Part shown: piece by piece, positions 8,254-15,099 of the stretch
How positions within the stretch are numbered: position 1 is the first letter of the stretch
Layout: each line of letters opens with the position of its first letter
Origin: Russula earlei
Lineage: Eukaryota > Basidiomycota > Agaricomycetes > Russulales > Russulaceae
Direction of reading: 5' to 3'
DNA: 19,083 nucleotides
Assembly: GCA_025769875.1 (NCBI GenBank)
Contig: JAGFNK010000887.1
Location: forward strand, 1-19,083
Notes under the pieces: model-generated
What the model was told of the DNA's origin: nothing
The model's database searches: none
The model's input: only the letters and a program-made list of their open reading frames with translations
Made by a program: the position numbers and the translations under genes

Positions 8254-8394
8254 CTGGCCTCCAGCCTTCGCCTTTGTCTCTTGCAACACCTACCAGTCCC
8301 CATCTGGTACCTCCTCGTCGTTTGGCTCGTCCTCTTGTTCAACGCCGCCTTCGCCGCGTATCATCTGTTCCGACCCTTGCCCACCTGCTCCTGA
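8254..8394 (+). CDS. Short hydrophobic ORF inside LTR C copy 1 (C-terminal part)
   Basis: A 46-codon open stretch in the R/U5 part of the LTR, ending at TGA 8392-8394. It reads LASSLRLCLLQHLPVPIWY, then a strongly hydrophobic stretch (LLVVWLVLLFNAAFAAYHLF) and RPLPTCS. The same frame and stop occur in copies 2 and 3, where it extends further upstream; here one inserted base near 8241 breaks the upstream continuity. The hydrophobic stretch is long enough for one membrane helix. I do not recognise the peptide. It could be a fortuitous ORF in a repeat, but the three copies differ mostly by conservative changes and an in-frame 9-base indel. Confidence 0.4.
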   Translation: MASSLRLCLLQHLPVPIWYLLVVWLVLLFNAAFAAYHLFRPLPTCS

Positions 8395-8426
8395 GTCCAC
8401 ACGGATCAGCAGTACGTGTCTTGACA

Positions 8427-8437
8427 TCTGGACAGTC
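8427..8437 (+). other. Candidate self-priming primer-binding site of element C
   Basis: TCTGGACAGTC directly after the LTR. Its last nine bases are the exact complement of GACTGTCCA at 8132-8140, 33 bases downstream of the TATA box. In Tf1/sushi elements the first 11 nt of the RNA fold back on exactly such a site and are cleaved to form the primer. A tRNA-type site starting at TGG (8429) is the alternative. Confidence 0.55.
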
Positions 8438-8457
8438 TCTCATCATCCCTGTATTGA

Positions 8458-9336
8458 CCAGCCAACGCTCAAGTGTCCACTCCTAACTCCCCCACTTTGG
8501 TTAACACCTCCTTGCGCCTCCCTTCTCCTCTGCAACCTACCCCACGCACTGCCCTTCGCATCCTCACTGAAGACATTGACCCGGTCGACACATCCTCGCC
8601 CCTCAGCCTCTTGTACTCCCCAACAGCCCCACCATCATCTCCCAGCATTCCCCAGCCTATCCCAGGCGACTTTGTCCCTGTTGGCACTCCCCCTCCTGCG
8701 CAGAACGAACAACAGCAAGCGGACCGACCTCCCTTGCCTGAAGGTTTCCTTGACCGTCCCCCTTGCACAGCATTTCGCTTCCATCCGCACCAGTACTTCG
8801 TCCTCCCTACCACCAATCGTCGCCAGGAGCAGTGGCGTCCCCTCCACAACTTAAATCACCAAGACTACCTGGGACGCATCCCTACTTCAGACCAGTTAAG
8901 TCGTCGCGCCTTCACAGACACCTACACAACCGCCTTTCGTGCACGCATCGTCCACACTTTTGCTGTGGAACCTTCCAACTCTGCCCTTGCCACCCAGTAC
9001 AACTTAACCCCCTTCGGCATCTGTTCCAACGTCGGGATATACGCCCCGGACGCTGACTTTCCCCTTGGACGTATTGCTTACATTTTTAATACGTCGTTGT
9101 TTAGGAAGCTCATTACCTTACCTGCCATTTACCGTCCTGCTTACGAAGGGTCCTTCTGCTTATCTATTGTACACGATTTCCTGGACGGATGCCTAGCTTT
9201 CGCGTACGGTTACTTACACTTCGAAGAGAACAGTAACCGTGTCTCCTTGCGTCACTACTCGACTTATACCGTCGACACCATCCGTTTCAACCCCCAGTTA
9301 CTTCGCTTCTGTTTCACTGCCTCGTATCCCTCCTAA
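8458..9336 (+). CDS. Element C ORF1, unknown protein, possibly Gag-like
   Basis: An open frame of about 290 codons that begins just downstream of the LTR and primer-binding site, the usual place for gag. No ATG is present: the frame opens after TGA 8455-8457 and the likely start is GTG at 8473, giving VSTPNSP, close to the MSSTPNSP that begins the gag of element B; an ATG-to-GTG change is plausible. Residues 1-100 are Pro/Ser/Thr-rich and probably disordered; the rest (about 110-287) is compact, aromatic-rich and Arg-containing, for example AFRFHPHQYFVLPTTNRR and RIAYIFNTSLFRKLI. No zinc knuckle, protease, RT or integrase motif is visible. It is intact for its whole length, unlike its neighbours. 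Function unknown; a capsid role is only a positional guess. Confidence 0.6.
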   Translation, partial: PANAQVSTPNSPTLVNTSLRLPSPLQPTPRTALRILTEDIDPVDTSSPLSLLYSPTAPPSSPSIPQPIPGDFVPVGTPPPAQNEQQQADRPPLPEGFLDRPPCTAFRFHPHQYFVLPTTNRRQEQWRPLHNLNHQDYLGRIPTSDQLSRRAFTDTYTTAFRARIVHTFAVEPSNSALATQYNLTPFGICSNVGIYAPDADFPLGRIAYIFNTSLFRKLITLPAIYRPAYEGSFCLSIVHDFLDGCLAFAYGYLHFEENSNRVSLRHYSTYTVDTIRFNPQLLRFCFTASYPS

Positions 9337-9488
9337 CCCTCTCGAAATAATCGAGAGGTACCATCTCGAAACCATAGATCTTGCGCACGGTTCTTAAAAA
9401 GTAAGAACCACCCTTGTAACGCTTCAATAAAGATCAAATAAAGATCCTTTTCTTGTTTTAACTAAAGTGCCATGAGAATACGCCTTAG
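9337..9488 (+). other. Spacer with two perfect hairpins and tandem AATAAA
   Basis: Between ORF1 and ORF2. CCTCTCGA-AATAA-TCGAGAGG (9338-9358) starts two bases after the ORF1 stop; GGTTCTTA-AAAAG-TAAGAACC (9389-9409) follows. Both have 8-bp stems and 5-base loops. Then AATAAAGATC occurs twice (9426-9435, 9437-9446), each with a poly(A)-signal hexamer. The ORF1 frame stays open for about 33 codons past the stop. It could be a 3' end region or a translational control element. Confidence 0.5.
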
Positions 9489-10145
9489 AAGAAGATCGAA
9501 GAAGAAGACGCTATCACTCGACACATCTTAAACCTAAATCATTATCGAACTTGGACCTCCGTCGCATTCCCTGTCACCACTTTAACCAACTTACACGACG
9601 TACCAGAAGTAGAACCACCTCACGAGGATTTTCCCCATCTTATTGTTAAAGAGTTCCTTGGAGTCTTGCCTTTTGGACAACTCTTAAGCCACGACGAACA
9701 TGCACTATACCTTGAAACCATTAGTCGACTTCTACCACCAGCGCGACAACAACTATTATATTGGCACCTTGCTCAAGCAAAGAACATCCAAGGACAACCA
9801 GTTGACTACCAATCCTTACGCGCCAGTGAATTAAACCTCTGGACCAGAGTCATTCAACCACGCCACCACATTATTATCCACTCCTTGAGAACAGGATACC
9901 GCTTGTTCTACTTAGGTTGGACATACATCAGCTACTATCGTCTCACTGTCCAGTTCTACCACCTACGCCTCAACAGAATACAAAGGGAAAACCAATCTTA
10001 CGTCCAACTTGTGGTTGTACCAGGAATACACAACACCTTCGATTGGGAAACTAACTCGTGGTTGTACGACGCAGACTATAATCAACCTTGGGCAATTACC
10101 AGCCCAGACGCCTCATATACTGGTCCCCCTGCATACTATTCTGTC
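9489..10145 (+). CDS. Element C ORF2, unknown protein, truncated at 3' end
   Basis: Open from 9489 (after TAG at 9486) to a fusion point near 10145. There is no in-frame ATG at the 5' end; a nearby ATG at 9472 is in another frame, so the start is unclear (frameshift, non-ATG start or continuation of ORF1 by some recoding). The protein is rich in Leu, His, Tyr and Trp (for example LLPPARQQLLYWHLAQ, LFYLGWTYISYYRL). Its end shows RIQREN...VQLVV...FDWETNSW, which loosely matches RIQLRK...IRLKP...YPWNNGHW in the minus-strand ORF of fragment G, suggesting a shared family. The open frame continues to 10295, but that part is antisense to the gag of G, so the natural C-terminus is lost. Function unknown. 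Confidence 0.5.
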
Positions 10146-10944
10146 CCAGCAATCCTAGAAGCCTCAAGTCTCGCCCCTCGACCCCTCACAGTTTGTTCTC
10201 TAGCCCACGCTCCAGCGGGTGTTCCTACTTTAAAGTGGGTCAGTGCAGCGGCAACTTTCTTGCTTTCATCTGTAAAGGAGTCGCCATTGATGTAATAATA
10301 ATTGGCCAAAGCTGCCCAAAAGGCTTCTGCATTATCAGCCTTTCCGTCAAAAGGTTCTGGTGCTGTTCCGACAAGGCGTGGATTGCTTGACATGGTGGGA
10401 TTCTGAGTTGTTGTAGCTGTAACAATAGGTGGGGCTGAACCTTGTAGTTGGATTCTAGTTGGAGTGAGCATTCGAGGGATTGCTTGTGGTACGTTGCTAG
10501 TTGTATGAGGAGTAGGTTGTTGGGTATTACGCCGAGTAGAAGGTCCTGGAGTGGTGCTTCGAGTGCTCTGAGCAGTTCCTAGGATAGCGGTAACTTCTTG
10601 AGGTGTTCTGGCTGAGAAATCGACTTCTCAATTGTTATAGTAAACCCAATGTCTTCTAGATCGGCTCCACTTGACTGGCCTGTCTAGGAAGAGGCCGGTG
10701 TAGTTATAGGGGTTGAAGTCTTGAACATTTTCTGCTCCTGGGCTGCCGCTTTAAGTTGTTCAGTGGTAACTTCGTCGTTATCGTCTTCGTATAACCAAGT
10801 GTCAGAAAGATTTCCATGGTTGATAATAGGTGTGCCTGCAAATTTTCCTCGGTAACAGTGATCTTGGGTGTCGTAACTGAGGTTTTCAAATAGGAGTGGG
10901 ATTTGATTTTCTTCTTCGTCAGTGATGTCCCTCCTAGTGCTCAT
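10146..10944 (-). pseudogene. Ty3-like gag of fragment G, truncated
   Basis: Starts at ATG 10944 with MSTRRDITDEEENQIP, two codons after the stop of the upstream ORF. An acidic N-terminal region is followed by a TAG (10684-10686, likely from a Gln CAG) and, near 10630, a frame change. A Pro/Thr-rich linker then leads to a typical Ty3/gypsy capsid: APEPFDGKADNAEAFWAALA, DSFTDESKKVAAALTHFKVG, AGAWARE. It stops being gag-like at about 10190-10146, where it meets element C. The zinc knuckle and all of pol are missing. Confidence 0.72.
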
Positions 10945-10948
10945 AGAT

Positions 10949-11700
10949 CTAGACGACTGTTATAGTCCAATGGCCGTTGTTCCAAGGATATGCAATGGTG
11001 TAGGCTGGCTTTAGTCGAATGGTATCGGGTCTTCCTTGATGTTTTCTTAATTGGATTCGGGAGTATTCTTCAGTAATGCTGCTTTGTGTTAGAACTACTC
11101 GGGTTTTCCACAGATATCCTTCAAATTCTGCTGGAGAGATGGCAAAGTCACTTATTTCCTTGGTGGGGTGCTTGTAAACTATAAAGTGTGTCAGTCGTTG
11201 ATGCCAAGCTTGGGTACAATAATTCTTGAATTCAATTAATTCTCTCCTTGAACATGTAGGTAGGTTTAATGCTAAGAAGGATTGTTCTGGTAGGTAGCAG
11301 TGTAAATCAGTATTCCTAAGATCAGTACTATCAGGGGATTCAACAAGGGGTGATGCAAAGGGTTGGGTAGGTATAACAGGGGTAGGAATATGGTTGGTAA
11401 ACAAGGGTAAGTAGGCGTCAGGAGGGGTAGGAGGTAATGGTCTTTCAACAAGAAATCCTCTTGCGTTTGGAACTGTTTCTCTCTCAGGGGGTCGTTGGGA
11501 TGACGCGCGTCTCCTGTGTCGAGGAGCCAGATTTATCAAATGGGGAGGTGGTAATCGCCTGGCGTCCACAAGGTAATTCCGTCAGGAGTAGGAGGTGTGT
11601 CTGGTCGAAAGTTGCACGTGCAATACTCTGTTTTGCAGTTACACCTTGCTGTCCACGGATCTGACTCAGTATTTTCTGTGCTGGCAGACCAACGTTCTTG
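10949..11700 (-). pseudogene. Unknown ORF upstream of gag in fragment G
   Basis: The open frame 11569-10949 continues upstream in a second frame (to about 11690: CNCKTEYCTCNFRPDTPPTP), with a shift near 11540. The first part contains clustered Cys residues and an Arg/Pro-rich linker; the second part is globular, with RRELIEFKNYCTQAWHQRL, FAISPAEFEGYLWKTRVV and YPWNNGHWTITVV at the end. The stop lies 4 bases before the gag ATG, so both would sit on one RNA. The C-terminal motif resembles the end of element C ORF2. No known domain recognised. Confidence 0.48.
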
Positions 11701-11730
11701 ACTAGTTGGGACAGTGGTCTCAATCGAAGT

Positions 11731-13701
11731 GAGGACGATGAGCAGCCTATACAGGCGCCACAAGAAGAGGAACGCGAGCAAACGCCCGTCCCTCCTACAC
11801 CGTCCCCTCCTCCTGTTGAAGAGCCTGTACCTCTTCGAAGGTCTCAGCGGTTGAGGAAAGTACCTACCCGTCCAGGCAACGTCTATGGTGAACGCAGACA
11901 CCCCACAGAAGTGGAAAAAGACGTTCGGCGCACACGCACATGGAGAACAATGACAGAAAACCAACCCGGTAGCTCCGGTGAGGGTAGTACGTCAGGATCG
12001 GCCACCCCAGGCCCTTACCCTCCTGTCGTCCTTGACGATCAACCGCCGCAAGCCTCTGAGGATGAGGTAGAAGACATTCTACGTCTTGCAAGGGAAGGGG
12101 GAGTCAAATTTCTGAACTATCTGCTTGCCCAAGCAGTTCCACTAAGTTCAGATACACCTGATACTGCGAAGATTCGCGAATGGACCTTTAGGGACATTCT
12201 GCGAATGCCAAGTGAACTCCAAAAGGAGTGGAAAGATGCTTGTCACGAGGAGTTGGAATCCCTTCGCAGATGCAAAGTCTTCGAACTAGTCAATCCTCCC
12301 AAGGATCGCAAAATAATTAAAAATAGATGGGTATTCGACCTTAAGTCTGATGGTCGTAAAAAAGCCAGACTAGTCGCCAAAGGCTTCTCCCAAGTAGAAG
12401 GCATTGACTATGACGAAATATTCTCACCCGTGGTACGGTTTGAGACAGTCCGTCTGATGATTGCGCTCGCAGCACTCAAAAACTGGCACATTAGCGGACT
12501 AGACGTCAAGACTGCCTTTCTCTATGGAGAGCTCGATGAAGAGCTCTATATGGAGCAGCCTGAGGGCTTCAAAATAAAAGGCCAAGAGCGTAAAGTCATG
12601 CGCCTTAAACGCGCAATATATGGACTCAAGCAAGCGGCACTTGCTTGGTGGAAAGCCCTTGACAAGTCCATGGCCTCGCTCGGCCTTATTCGCCTTATGT
12701 CTGACTCTGGGCTCTTTGTCAGTAAAGACAAGAGCATCATAGCCATCGTCTATGTTGATGATGTACTCTTCTTTGGAGCAGACAAAAAACAAATCAATAA
12801 AACAAAGGAGCGCTTCATGAAGCTCTGGGAATGTCGAGATCTGGGCGATGCCCAAGAATTTCTACGCATGCGCATCATATGCAAGTCTGGGCAAATACAT
12901 TTGGACCAGACTGAGTATCTAAGGAAAGTGCTGCAGCGTTTCGACTTGCTTAACGCAAACCCTGCTCCTACTCCGCTACCAGAGGGCTATCACCCCTCTC
13001 CCAACACTTCCGCTGCTGACCCAGCCTTGCGGTCAAAATTCCAGCAAGTTATAGGATCACTCCTATACATAATGCTTGGAACGCGTCCAGACATAGCCTT
13101 TGCTGTCACAAAGTTGTCGCAACATGCTGCCAATCCCTCAGAGGATCATTTAAATCGTGCATACTATATTTGCCGATACCTCTTGGGAACCGCCAATTAT
13201 GCCTTGGTCTATGATGGACCATCTAATGGTGGTTTGATGGCATATGCCGACTCTGACTGGGCTTCTGATCCGACTAATCGGAAGTCCACTACAGGCTATA
13301 TGGTGAACCTGGCTGGAGCAATATTTTCGTGGAACTCACGAGCGCAGAAAACAGTTGCACTCTCCTCCACTGAAGCCGAGTACATGTCGCTCTCTGACAC
13401 GAGCAGACAGTTAGTTTGGATTAAATCCTTACTAACAGAACTTGGCATCAATCTTGCTCCCATCCCACTGTTCGGTGATAACCAAGGCTCAATATTCTTA
13501 GCCTCCAACCCTGTGCAAGAAAAGCGCATCAAACACATTGATTTGCACTATCACTTCATTCGTGAAGTCATACAAAATAAACAGGTGGAGCTATTCTTTA
13601 TTGAAGGGGCTAACAACCCAGCCGACATGTTCACCAAGAACCTTGGTCGCGTCAAGTTCCTCAAATTCAGGGAGCAACTAGGACTAACATTCTACCCCTG
13701 A
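11731..13701 (+). CDS. Copia-type RT and RNase H, N-terminally truncated
   Basis: Part of a Ty1/copia Pol polyprotein, uninterrupted from about 11700 to TGA at 13699-13701. The first 110 codons are the integrase C-terminal tail: an acidic, Pro-rich stretch and PLRRSQRLRKVPTRPGNVYG. RT begins near 12160 (EWKDACHEELESL, NRWVFDLKSDGRKKARLVAK), with the first catalytic Asp in SGLDVKTAFLYGELDEELYM (about 12502) and YVDD at 12751-12762. RNase H shows YADSDWASDPTNRKSTTGY, ALSSTEAEYM, DNQGSIFLASNP and KHIDLHYHF, and ends in ADMFTKNL. All catalytic positions I can see are kept, in contrast to element A, so this insertion is younger. The true start codon was in the lost 5' part. Confidence 0.95.
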   Translation, partial: EDDEQPIQAPQEEEREQTPVPPTPSPPPVEEPVPLRRSQRLRKVPTRPGNVYGERRHPTEVEKDVRRTRTWRTMTENQPGSSGEGSTSGSATPGPYPPVVLDDQPPQASEDEVEDILRLAREGGVKFLNYLLAQAVPLSSDTPDTAKIREWTFRDILRMPSELQKEWKDACHEELESLRRCKVFELVNPPKDRKIIKNRWVFDLKSDGRKKARLVAKGFSQVEGIDYDEIFSPVVRFETVRLMIALAALKNWHISGLDVKTAFLYGELDEELYMEQPEGFKIKGQERKVMRLKRAIYGLKQAALAWWKALDKSMASLGLIRLMSDSGLFVSKDKSIIAIVYVDDVLFFGADKKQINKTKERFMKLWECRDLGDAQEFLRMRIICKSGQIHLDQTEYLRKVLQRFDLLNANPAPTPLPEGYHPSPNTSAADPALRSKFQQVIGSLLYIMLGTRPDIAFAVTKLSQHAANPSEDHLNRAYYICRYLLGTANYALVYDGPSNGGLMAYADSDWASDPTNRKSTTGYMVNLAGAIFSWNSRAQKTVALSSTEAEYMSLSDTSRQLVWIKSLLTELGINLAPIPLFGDNQGSIFLASNPVQEKRIKHIDLHYHFIREVIQNKQVELFFIEGANNPADMFTKNLGRVKFLKFREQLGLTFYP

Positions 13702-13738
13702 ATGTGGGAAAATGCTCACGGCATCTACCGATGCACTT

Positions 13739-13750
13739 AGCAAGGGGGAG
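13739..13750 (+). other. Polypurine tract of element D
   Basis: AGCAAGGGGGAG abuts the LTR start TGTTGAAC, the classic copia plus-strand priming arrangement. Confidence 0.85.
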
Positions 13751-14212
13751 TGTTGAACTGGAACCCGAACGGATCAAAGAAGGCGAAGACCTTCATACAA
13801 GGTTCAAGATCCACTCATAGATGTTACGTGTTAGACAGAACTTTAGTATATGCGCTTATGGCAATAGGGTTACGCATAGTACGCTATCTATCACAAGATG
13901 CAGCCTTATGCTGCGTCTAGAACGTTTCCACATCACGCGTCACTTAATGCGCGATATAGTGGACACCTGTAGTCACCTCTTTTGGACTTAGGAACAGCCC
14001 TGGGTCATAGAGGTATAAATACCATACTTGTAGACGAGTATACACATCGCTCTACACCCCAATATCACTTGAGCATTAGCACAACCTCTAAGGTGGGTTG
14101 CTTGGCCTGTTAGCTGCGCTCTATGCTGCGCAACAATAACATCTCTAATCAGATCTTGAACCTTGTATGAAGGTCTTTGCCTTCTTTGATCCATTTGGGT
14201 TCTGGTTCAACA
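13751..14212 (+). repeat. 3' LTR of element D with 61-bp terminal inverted repeats
   Basis: 462 bp, TGTTGAAC to GTTCAACA. The first 61 bases (13751-13811) and last 61 bases (14152-14212) are inverted repeats with five mismatches, all transitions (three at CpG in the left arm). Ordinary LTRs have inverted ends of 2-6 bp. A TATA box lies at 14014-14021, followed by a 7-bp stem-loop, ATACTTG-TAGA-CGAGTAT (14024-14041). The U3 contains GCAGC-CTTAT-GCTGC (near 13900), like the GCAGC palindromes of LTR A. Confidence 0.88.
14014..14021 (+). promoter_or_regulatory. TATA box of LTR D
   Basis: TATAAATA, the best TATA match in the 462-bp LTR and centrally placed; a 7-bp stem-loop begins three bases later. 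Confidence 0.6.
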
Positions 14213-14269
14213 GGTACAAGATTGCTTTTTCATGTAGAAACATAGGATCACTTGCATGCCTTCCAGTTG

Positions 14270-14274
14270 CATGT
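14270..14274. repeat. Target-site duplication, left copy
   Basis: CATGT next to the solo LTR end, identical to 15095-15099. Confidence 0.9.
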
Positions 14275-15094
14275 TGTCAAGACACATACTGCTGATCACG
14301 AAGGACTCAGGAGCAGGTGGGCAAGGGTCGGAACACAGTGTAAACGGTGGTGAACAGGAGGATGAGCCAAATGACTAGAAGATACCAAATGGGGACTGGT
14401 ACGTGTTGCAGAAGGCAGAGGCAAAGTGTAGAGGCCAGTGCAGCGAGGGCCTTTAAACAAGGTGGTTGTTGAAGAGTACCTTGAGGACAAGGGAAGGCTT
14501 TAGACTGAGCAGTCACAGGGGAGTACCCAGGAAGATGAGAGTATCACAAATGGGACAGTCTGATGACTGCCATGCTACATTGGGGCTTATATACAGTGTA
14601 CAGGGTTGATTACAAAGACCTGGAACTATTCTAGACCCTTTGGTACCATCCAATAGGACTACAGAGGCATAAACTCGCTTGTGTCAAGTTTCAGGCTTAC
14701 TGAGCATATTACTGATCATTGTGGAGCAATGACATCATTATGATGTCACTGTGGAGTGCTTAGTGAGCCTATGAGGTCACTGTGGAGTTGCTCAGTCAGC
14801 CATGATGTCATTGGAGCCTTGATGACATCAGATGAGTTATGCAACAGTTTCTAGGAGTTTGTGCCACTGTTTTGGGTTCTTGGTGGCTGGGTGGCCATGT
14901 GGCTGCCACGCGATGATTACCCGATTAGGAAACAGGTGCCTGGTTGTGTTATAGTGCCTTTGCAATAGCGATATCTTGTACTGCAGGAGGGGTAGCCCAA
15001 GAAATGGAAGTGAGTTGGCAATGCAAAGTGAGAGAGGTCTCTCTTGAGTGAAATAGGACAATATATGGCCAGGATCTGGCCTTGGTTCATAACA
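14275..15094 (-). repeat. Solo LTR of family C (copy 2)
   Basis: Minus strand, TGTTATGAACC at 15094 to TTGACA at 14275, 820 bp, alignable along its length with copy 1. It is flanked on both sides by CATGT (14270-14274 and 15095-15099), a perfect 5-bp target duplication, which shows a complete insertion later reduced to a solo LTR by LTR-LTR recombination. TATA box, R stem-loop and the CRE-like palindrome are recognisable. Confidence 0.95.
14307..14516 (-). CDS. Short hydrophobic ORF inside LTR C copy 2
   Basis: About 69 codons, open from at least 14516, ending TGA at 14307-14309. It contains PVPIWYLLVIWLILLF, a probable membrane helix, and ends FRPLPTCS, as in the other two copies. Compared with copy 3 it lacks three codons in the TTVYTV region, so the length change is in frame. 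Start codon uncertain (GTG at 14514-14516, no ATG). Expression is unproven; the copy is in a solo LTR. Confidence 0.35.
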   Translation of the reverse strand: MTAQSKAFPCPQGTLQQPPCLKALAALASTLCLCLLQHVPVPIWYLLVIWLILLFTTVYTVFRPLPTCS

Positions 15095-15099
15095 CATGT
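15095..15099. repeat. Target-site duplication, right copy
   Basis: CATGT, identical to 14270-14274; 5 bp is the usual duplication length of LTR retrotransposons. Confidence 0.9.

Larger units (their letters stand above)
7597..8426 (+). repeat. LTR C copy 1 (probable 5' LTR)
   Basis: 830 bp from TGTTACGAACC to GTCTTGACA. The ends are defined by comparison with the minus-strand copies at 14275-15094 and 18589-19083; all three diverge right after TTGACA. Flanking 5-mers CAAAC and TCTGG do not match, so this is not a clean solo LTR; together with the primer-binding site directly after it, it is best read as the 5' LTR of an element inserted in LTR B. It contains a bZIP-site array, a TATA box, an R stem-loop and a short hydrophobic ORF. 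Confidence 0.85.
10146..11700 (-). mobile_element. Fragment G: inverted retroelement piece (ORF plus Ty3-like gag)
   Basis: Read on the minus strand from about 11700 to about 10146, this holds an unrecognised ORF and then a gag that is cut off. No LTR borders it on either side: it abuts element C ORF2 at one end and the copia frame of element D at the other, both without a visible target duplication. Junction positions are approximate, from where reading frames lose sense (10136-10210 and 11690-11730). Confidence 0.6.
11700..14212 (+). mobile_element. Element D: 5'-truncated Ty1/copia retrotransposon
   Basis: An open RT/RNase H frame, a polypurine tract and a 3' LTR in the expected order. 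Gag, protease and integrase core and the 5' LTR are missing; the left edge meets fragment G near 11700. The base after the LTR starts GGTAC, but its partner cannot be seen. Confidence 0.88.

Noticed and set aside
7592..8431. LTR C copy 1 as a solo LTR
   Set aside because: The flanking 5-mers CAAAC and TCTGG do not match, and a primer-binding site follows directly; a 5' LTR fits better.
8469..8849. Minus-strand open frame opposite ORF1
   Set aside because: Gly/Arg-rich antisense shadow of the Pro/Ser-rich N-terminus of ORF1.
8222..8854. Long plus-strand open frame across the LTR C end and ORF1
   Set aside because: It crosses the LTR boundary and overlaps ORF1 in another frame; its Ser/Pro/Cys-rich composition looks like a shadow of C-rich sequence, and the other family C LTRs do not support it.
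10088..10390. Plus-strand open frames over 10146-10390, including the tail of ORF2
   Set aside because: This stretch is antisense to a recognisable Ty3 Gag capsid (AEAFWAALA, AGAWARE), which is the better reading.
11536..11964. Minus-strand open frame across the G/D junction
   Set aside because: Only the part below about 11700 is protein-like; the rest is antisense to copia pol, so the frame is a chance fusion.
12499..12855. Minus-strand open frames opposite copia RT
   Set aside because: Shadows of the strongly supported plus-strand RT/RNase H.
13988..14194. Minus-strand open frame in LTR D
   Set aside because: Single copy, mostly U3/R palindromic sequence, no support.
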